Shown here piece after piece: positions 60,069 to 64,000 of a DNA stretch of 64,000 bases. The stretch spans positions 1-64,000 of the forward strand of contig CAVYYD010000004.1 in assembly GCA_963772645.1 (NCBI GenBank). The letters run 5' to 3'. The notes below the pieces were generated by a model. The model did no database searches. It worked only from the letters and a program-made list of their open reading frames with translations, and was not told where the DNA came from. This DNA is from DASSQJ01 sp963772645 (GTDB lineage: Bacteria; Actinomycetota; Actinomycetes; Actinomycetales; Dermatophilaceae). The position numbers were made by a program, and so were the translations under genes. Each line of letters opens with the position of its first letter. The stretch's first letter is position 1.

Positions 60069-60341
60069 TCAGTGCTCGCGCAGGGCGTCGATGAGCTCGT
60101 CCTTGGACATCGAGGACCGTCCCTCGATGTCGAGCTCCCGGGCGCGGTCCATCAGCTCGTCCTTGGTCCACTCCTCGTACGCGGGCGAGTGGCCGCCGCG
60201 CGCGCCCACCTCGGAGCGCGACTGCGCCGCGGCCGCGTTGGCGATGCGGGCCGACTTCTCCTTGCTGTTCCCCTCCTCGCGCAGCTTCTCGTAGAGCTCG
60301 GGGTCCTTGACCGCGGGACCGGGGTCCTTGCGTCCGGGCAT
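60069..60341 (-). CDS. DUF7218 / Rho-N-like small protein, 90 aa
   Basis: AAGGAGG precedes ATG 60341. The first half reads MPGRKDPGPAVKDPELYEKL then REEGNSKEKSARIANAAAAQ, the second half WTKDELMDRARELDIEGRSSMSKDELIDALREH. The latter is a SAP/Rho-N-terminus-like helical motif that can bind nucleic acid. Similar proteins are common in actinobacteria, usually as stand-alone genes under the DUF7218 name, without known function. The product is highly charged and soluble. The hairpin at 59990-60034 probably ends its transcript. Confidence 0.78.
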   Translation of the reverse strand: MPGRKDPGPAVKDPELYEKLREEGNSKEKSARIANAAAAQSRSEVGARGGHSPAYEEWTKDELMDRARELDIEGRSSMSKDELIDALREH

Positions 60342-60493
60342 GGTGGGCCTCCTTCGTCGCTGGCGCACACCATCATGGCCCGGACGGGCGCGCCTGCGGG
60401 GGTCGCGGTGCGCGGTGATTGCCGACCCCGCCACCGCAGCCGGGGCGGGGGAGGACGACGGAATCCGTGGTTTCGGCGTCGCGGGCACACGGA

Positions 60494-60499
60494 TATGAT
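60494..60499 (+). promoter_or_regulatory. Predicted -10 box of gabT
   Basis: TATGAT, close to consensus, ends six bases before the ATG at 60506; a leaderless mRNA is predicted. A weak -35 candidate, TTTCGG, lies at 60471-60476. Confidence 0.55.
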
Positions 60500-60505
60500 C
60501 CCTCC

Positions 60506-61840
60506 ATGATCGAGCAGAGACGAATCCTCGCGACCGCTGTGCCGGGGCCGCGCTCGCGCGAGATGGCCGGGCGCAAGGCGGCCGCCGTGGCGGCCGGGGT
60601 TGGCACCGGGCTCCCGGTGTACGTCGTCGAGGCAGCCGGCGGCATCATCCGCGACGCCGACGGCAACCAGCTCATCGACCTCGGCTCGGGCATCGCGGTG
60701 ACCACGGTCGGCAACGGCAACCAGAGGGTCGTCGACGCCGTGACCGAGCAGGTGCGCCAGTTCACCCACACCTGCTTCATGGTCACCCCGTACGACAAGT
60801 ACGTCGCCGTGTGCGAGAAGCTCAACGCGCTGACCCCGGGGGACCACGAGAAGCGCAGCGCCCTGTTCAACTCCGGCGCCGAGGCGGTCGAGAACGCGGT
60901 GAAGATCGCCCGGCACGCCACCGGCCGGCCCGCCGTCGTCGCCTTCGAGCACGCCTACCACGGCCGGACGAACCTCACGATGGCCCTGACGGCGAAGAAC
61001 ATGCCGTACAAGCACCGCTTCGGGCCGTTCGCGCCCGAGGTCTACCGCGTCCCGATGGCCTACCCGTACCGCTGGCCCACCGGGCCGGAGAACTGCGCCG
61101 AGGAGGCGCTGCGGACGGTCACCGACCTGATCCACGCCCAGGTCGGCGAGGAGAACTGCGCCGCGGTCGTCATCGAGCCGATCCAGGGCGAGGGTGGCTT
61201 CATCGTCCCGCCGGACGGCTTCCTCCCGGGCCTGGCGCAGTGGTGCCGCGAGCACGGCATCCTCCTGGTCGCCGACGAGGTCCAGTCCGGGTTCTGCCGG
61301 ACCGGTGACTGGTTCGCGTGCGACCACGAGGGAGTCGTCCCCGATCTGGTGACCACGGCCAAGGGCATCGCCGGTGGGATGCCGCTCGCCGCGGTGACCG
61401 GGCGCGCGGAGATCATGGACGCCGTCCACGTCGGCGGCCTCGGCGGCACCTACGGCGGGAACCCGGTGGCCTGCGCGGCCGCCCTAGCCGCCATCGAGTC
61501 GATGGAGGAGGACGACCTCGCCGGGCGGGCCCGCCAGGTCGGCGAGCTCCTCACCGAGCGGCTCGGCCGGCTCGCCGAGAAGTACGAGGAGGTCGGCGAG
61601 GTCCGCGGCCGCGGAGCGATGATGGCGATGGAGCTCGTCACCGACGCCGCGTCCAAGGAGCCGAACCCCGGGCTCGCCGCGGCGGTCTCCCGCGGCTGCT
61701 TCGAGCGTGGCGTCGTCACCCTCACCTGCGGCACCTACGGCAACGTCTTCCGCTTCCTGCCGCCGCTGTCGATCTCCGACGACCTGCTGCACGAGGCCAT
61801 GGACGTCCTCGAGGAGGCCTTCGCGGCCGCCCTCGCCTGA
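60506..61840 (+). CDS. gabT: 4-aminobutyrate aminotransferase (class III)
   Basis: A 444-residue PLP enzyme. Motifs: FNSGAEAVENAVKIAR, EHAYHGRTNLTMALTAK, the metal-independent cofactor Asp257 in LLVADEVQSGFCRTG, the PLP lysine Lys286 in TTAKGIAGGMPLAAVTG, and GGTYGGNPVACAAALAAIE. The N-terminus (RSREMAGRKAAAVAAGVG) and length fit bacterial GabT, which moves the amino group of GABA to 2-oxoglutarate, giving succinate semialdehyde. A succinate-semialdehyde dehydrogenase gene is not adjacent; the SDR and MFS genes that follow may be unrelated or involved in uptake and side reactions. Confidence 0.92.
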   Translation: MIEQRRILATAVPGPRSREMAGRKAAAVAAGVGTGLPVYVVEAAGGIIRDADGNQLIDLGSGIAVTTVGNGNQRVVDAVTEQVRQFTHTCFMVTPYDKYVAVCEKLNALTPGDHEKRSALFNSGAEAVENAVKIARHATGRPAVVAFEHAYHGRTNLTMALTAKNMPYKHRFGPFAPEVYRVPMAYPYRWPTGPENCAEEALRTVTDLIHAQVGEENCAAVVIEPIQGEGGFIVPPDGFLPGLAQWCREHGILLVADEVQSGFCRTGDWFACDHEGVVPDLVTTAKGIAGGMPLAAVTGRAEIMDAVHVGGLGGTYGGNPVACAAALAAIESMEEDDLAGRARQVGELLTERLGRLAEKYEEVGEVRGRGAMMAMELVTDAASKEPNPGLAAAVSRGCFERGVVTLTCGTYGNVFRFLPPLSISDDLLHEAMDVLEEAFAAALA

Positions 61841-61869
61841 GCCCGGGCCATGCGCAGCGGAGCCCACCG

Positions 61870-62670
61870 ATGAGCCGGGTGCTGCCCGCGGCGTTCGACC
61901 TCGGCGGCCGCACCGCGCTCGTGACCGGGGCGGGGTCAGCGACCGGGATCGGGATGGCGTGTGCCCGGCTTCTCGGCGCGTGCGGCGCCCGGGTCGTCCT
62001 CACCTCGACCACCGGGCGGGTGCACGACCGGGTCGCCGAGCTCCGGACCGAGGGGGTGGAGGTCTCCGGGGTGGTGGCCGACCTGACCGGGGCGCCGGGG
62101 GCGGAGGCGGTCCTCGCGCAGGCCGTGCGCCTCGGTGGCGGCCTCGACGTCCTCGTGGCCAACGCCGGGATGGTGGCGGTCGGTGACGGCGACTACCTCG
62201 AGGGCGACCTGCTCGCGACGCCGCCGGAGCGCTGGTCGGCCTCCCTGGCCCGCAACCTCGACACGGCCTACCACTCGGTGCGGGTGGCGCTGCCGGCCCT
62301 GCGGGCGAGCGGCTCCGGCCGCGTCGTCGTCGTCACCTCGGTGACCGGGGCCGTCATGGCCATGCGTGGCGAGGTGGCCTACGGCGTGGCCAAGGCCGGG
62401 CTCGTGGGGCTCGTGCGTGCCCTCGCGGTCGACGAGGCGGGGCACGGGGTGACGGCCAACGCCGTCGCCCCGGGGTGGGTGGCCACCGGGTCGCAGACGG
62501 CGGCGGAGGCACAGCAGGGCTCGGTGACGCCGGTGGGCCGGTCCGGGACCCCCGAGGAGGTCGCCTCGGCGGTGGCCTGGCTCGCCTCGCCGGGCGCGTC
62601 CTACGTCACCGGGCAGGTGGTCGTCGTCGACGGTGGGAACAGCCTTGCCGAGGAGCGCGCCCTCCGCTGA
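61870..62670 (+). CDS. Short-chain dehydrogenase/reductase, 266 aa
   Basis: A classical SDR. The cofactor motif is ALVTGAGSATGIGMACARLLG (TGxxxGIG), VANAG follows at the NAG position, and the active site is Ser in VVTSVTGA with Tyr and Lys in EVAYGVAKAGLVGLVRALA. SYVTGQVVVVDGGNS is the usual C-terminal motif. The family spans 3-oxoacyl and many alcohol dehydrogenases, so the substrate is open. It lies 29 bases downstream of gabT and is probably co-transcribed. Confidence 0.88.
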   Translation: MSRVLPAAFDLGGRTALVTGAGSATGIGMACARLLGACGARVVLTSTTGRVHDRVAELRTEGVEVSGVVADLTGAPGAEAVLAQAVRLGGGLDVLVANAGMVAVGDGDYLEGDLLATPPERWSASLARNLDTAYHSVRVALPALRASGSGRVVVVTSVTGAVMAMRGEVAYGVAKAGLVGLVRALAVDEAGHGVTANAVAPGWVATGSQTAAEAQQGSVTPVGRSGTPEEVASAVAWLASPGASYVTGQVVVVDGGNSLAEERALR

Positions 62671-62704
62671 CCGGACGACCGCCGCCCGCGCGGCCGGGCG
62701 CTCC

Positions 62705-62710
62705 TAGAAT
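62705..62710 (+). promoter_or_regulatory. Predicted -10 box of a leaderless promoter
   Basis: TAGAAT ends six bases before the GTG at 62717. Confidence 0.5.
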
Positions 62711-62716
62711 CGGCCG

Positions 62717-64000
62717 GTGACCCGCCCCGTCCTGCGCCAGGTGCACACCATCGGGCGCCGGCGCGCCTGGGTCATCTGGTCGGTGGCGCTCGCCGTCTAC
62801 GTCCTGGCCGTCTTCCACCGCACCTCGCTGGGCGTCGCCGGCCTCCTCGCCGCCGAGCGCTTCCACATCAGCGCCGCCCAGCTGTCGACCTTCACCGTGG
62901 TCCAGCTCGCGGTCTACGCGGGGCTGCAGATCCCGGTCGGGGTGCTCATCGACCGGTACGGGCCGAAGCGGCTGATGTTCACCGGGCTGGTCCTCATGAC
63001 GGCGGGCCAGCTGTGGTTCGCGGTCGCCGGCACGTTCACCGTGGGGCTCGCGGCCCGCATCCTCCTCGGGGCCGGTGACGCGATGGTCTTCACCTCGCTG
63101 CTGCGCCTCGTCGCGGCGTGGTTCCGGGTCAAGCAGGCGCCCTTCGTCACCCAGCTGTCCGGGATGGTCGGCCAGCTCGGCGCGGTGGCGGCGGCCACCC
63201 CGCTCGCGGCGGCCCTCGCGACGTGGGGCTGGACCCGCTCGTTCGCCACCGCGGCCTCGGTCGGCGTCGTCCTCGGGGTCGCCCTGCTCGTCGTCGTCAA
63301 GGACTCGCCCTACCGGGGGGAGGCGGTCGAGAAGGTCAAGCTGCGGGCCCTGCGCCGCACCCTCGCCGAGGTGTGGGGCAACCCCGGGACCCGGCTCGGG
63401 CTCTGGGTGCACTTCACCTCCCAGTTCGGTGCGACCGTCTTCACGATGCTGTGGGGCTACCCCTTCCTGCTCAGCGAGGGCCTCGAGCCACGGACCGCGT
63501 CGCTGCTCCTGGTCCTCATGACGTTCACCGCGATGGCCGCCGGGCCCGTCGTCGCCGCCTTCACCGCCCGGGTGCCGTTCCGCCGCAGCCAGCTGGTCCT
63601 CGGCATCGTCGGGGCCATCGCGGCCACGTGGGCGCTGGTCCTGCTGTGGCCCGGCCCAGCGCCGCTGGCCCTGCTCGTCGTCCTCGTCGTCGTGACCGCG
63701 GCGGGCGGCCCGGGGTCGATGGTCGGGTTCGACCTGGCCCGGACCTTCCACCCGACGCACCGGCTCGGACGGGCCACCGGTGTGGTCAACATCGGCGGCT
63801 TCGTCGCGTCGCTGACCACGATCGCGCTCATCGGGGTGGTGCTCGACCGGCTGGCACCGGGGGGCCCGTCCGGCTACACGCTGGCCGACTTCCGGGTCGC
63901 GATGTCCGTGCAGTTCCTGTTCTGGGGTCTCGGCGCGGTCCAGCTCGTCCGGTACCGCCGCAAGGGCCTGGCCCACATCGAGGCGGCCCACCCCGAGGCG
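62717..64000 (+). CDS. MFS transporter, partial (runs off the window)
   Basis: At least 428 residues with about 12 helices: AVYVLAVFHRTSLGVAGLLA-like TM1, LQIPVGVLIDRYGPKRLMFTGLVLM (loop 2-3 motif), RILLGAGDAMVFTSLLRLVAAWF and a second half containing LWVHFTSQFGATVFTMLWGYPFLL. AVFHRTSLGVA is typical of the NarK/YybO-like actinobacterial MFS group. Leaderless start at GTG 62717. The stop lies beyond the window; the visible end is a soluble C-terminal tail, so only little is missing. Substrate not predictable. Confidence 0.85.
   Translation, partial: MTRPVLRQVHTIGRRRAWVIWSVALAVYVLAVFHRTSLGVAGLLAAERFHISAAQLSTFTVVQLAVYAGLQIPVGVLIDRYGPKRLMFTGLVLMTAGQLWFAVAGTFTVGLAARILLGAGDAMVFTSLLRLVAAWFRVKQAPFVTQLSGMVGQLGAVAAATPLAAALATWGWTRSFATAASVGVVLGVALLVVVKDSPYRGEAVEKVKLRALRRTLAEVWGNPGTRLGLWVHFTSQFGATVFTMLWGYPFLLSEGLEPRTASLLLVLMTFTAMAAGPVVAAFTARVPFRRSQLVLGIVGAIAATWALVLLWPGPAPLALLVVLVVVTAAGGPGSMVGFDLARTFHPTHRLGRATGVVNIGGFVASLTTIALIGVVLDRLAPGGPSGYTLADFRVAMSVQFLFWGLGAVQLVRYRRKGLAHIEAAHPEA

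Noticed and set aside
1..64000. CRISPR arrays, tRNA/rRNA genes, restriction-modification or phage genes
   Set aside because: No regularly spaced repeats, no tRNA-like cloverleaf sequences and no hallmark proteins were found on either strand.

Overview
The window is very GC-rich, uses GTG starts often and carries several genes that appear to be read from leaderless transcripts. Its gene set (SpoIIE-type phosphatase, ACR3 arsenite pump, RNase J, LAL-type LuxR regulator, DUF5994 and DUF7218 proteins) fits a free-living actinobacterium, probably of the Micrococcales/Intrasporangiaceae type. The family placement is inference. No tRNA, rRNA, CRISPR array or prophage was seen.

Layout. 0-5.7 kb: two small DUF202 membrane proteins, a secreted hydrolase, an ArsR sensor with an overlapping cation-efflux pump, and an aldo/keto reductase. 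5.7-10.5 kb: a large ATPase-LuxR regulator followed by five small alpha/beta-barrel or SnoaL-like proteins. 10.6-13.4 kb: an arsenic operon (ArsR, permease, thioredoxin-like protein, ACR3). 13.5-16 kb: an IS110-family element that splits an already decaying ltrA gene, next to a headless TetR remnant. 16-22 kb: GH13 glucosidase, ERCC4 nuclease, phosphatidylserine decarboxylase and RNase J. 21.9-27.2 kb: a cupin, a GH130 enzyme and glycosyltransferases. 27.5-36 kb: slipin, lipoprotein esterase, a carboxyethylornithine-synthase-like dehydrogenase, a frameshifted RelA/SpoT-type synthetase, a GMC oxidoreductase and a fatty-acid desaturase.

36.0-43.1 kb holds the least explained region: seven co-directional minus-strand genes encoding a cytosolic subtilisin, an alpha/beta hydrolase, a 618-residue protein with a short LNPQPLPP motif, a helical protein, a cysteine-rich protein and two very small proteins. 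Their tight packing suggests one operon and one machine. It is my best candidate for an undescribed system.

43.3-54.1 kb looks catabolic: two thiolase-like proteins, an SDR, a carotenoid/stilbene-cleaving-type dioxygenase, a tandem HxlR regulator, an acyl-CoA-ligase-like enzyme, a nitronate-monooxygenase-like flavoprotein and an MFS transporter. Between about 44.9 and 50.8 kb the reading frames break every few dozen bases, although the protein sequence between breaks and all catalytic motifs remain intact. This looks like poor consensus sequence or very recent decay. Two start regions in this block share an 18-bp motif.

54.2-64 kb: aldo/keto reductase, GAF-SpoIIE phosphatase, beta-hydroxyacid dehydrogenase, a two-component pair encoded tail-to-tail with overlapping 3' ends, a DUF7218 protein, GabT-type aminotransferase, SDR and an MFS transporter cut by the window edge.

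A recurrent signal is a TAnnnT-like -10 hexamer exactly six bases before an ATG or GTG (genes starting at 82, 3216, 5666, 13408, 18592, 31583, 57846, 60506 and 62717), which predicts leaderless mRNAs.
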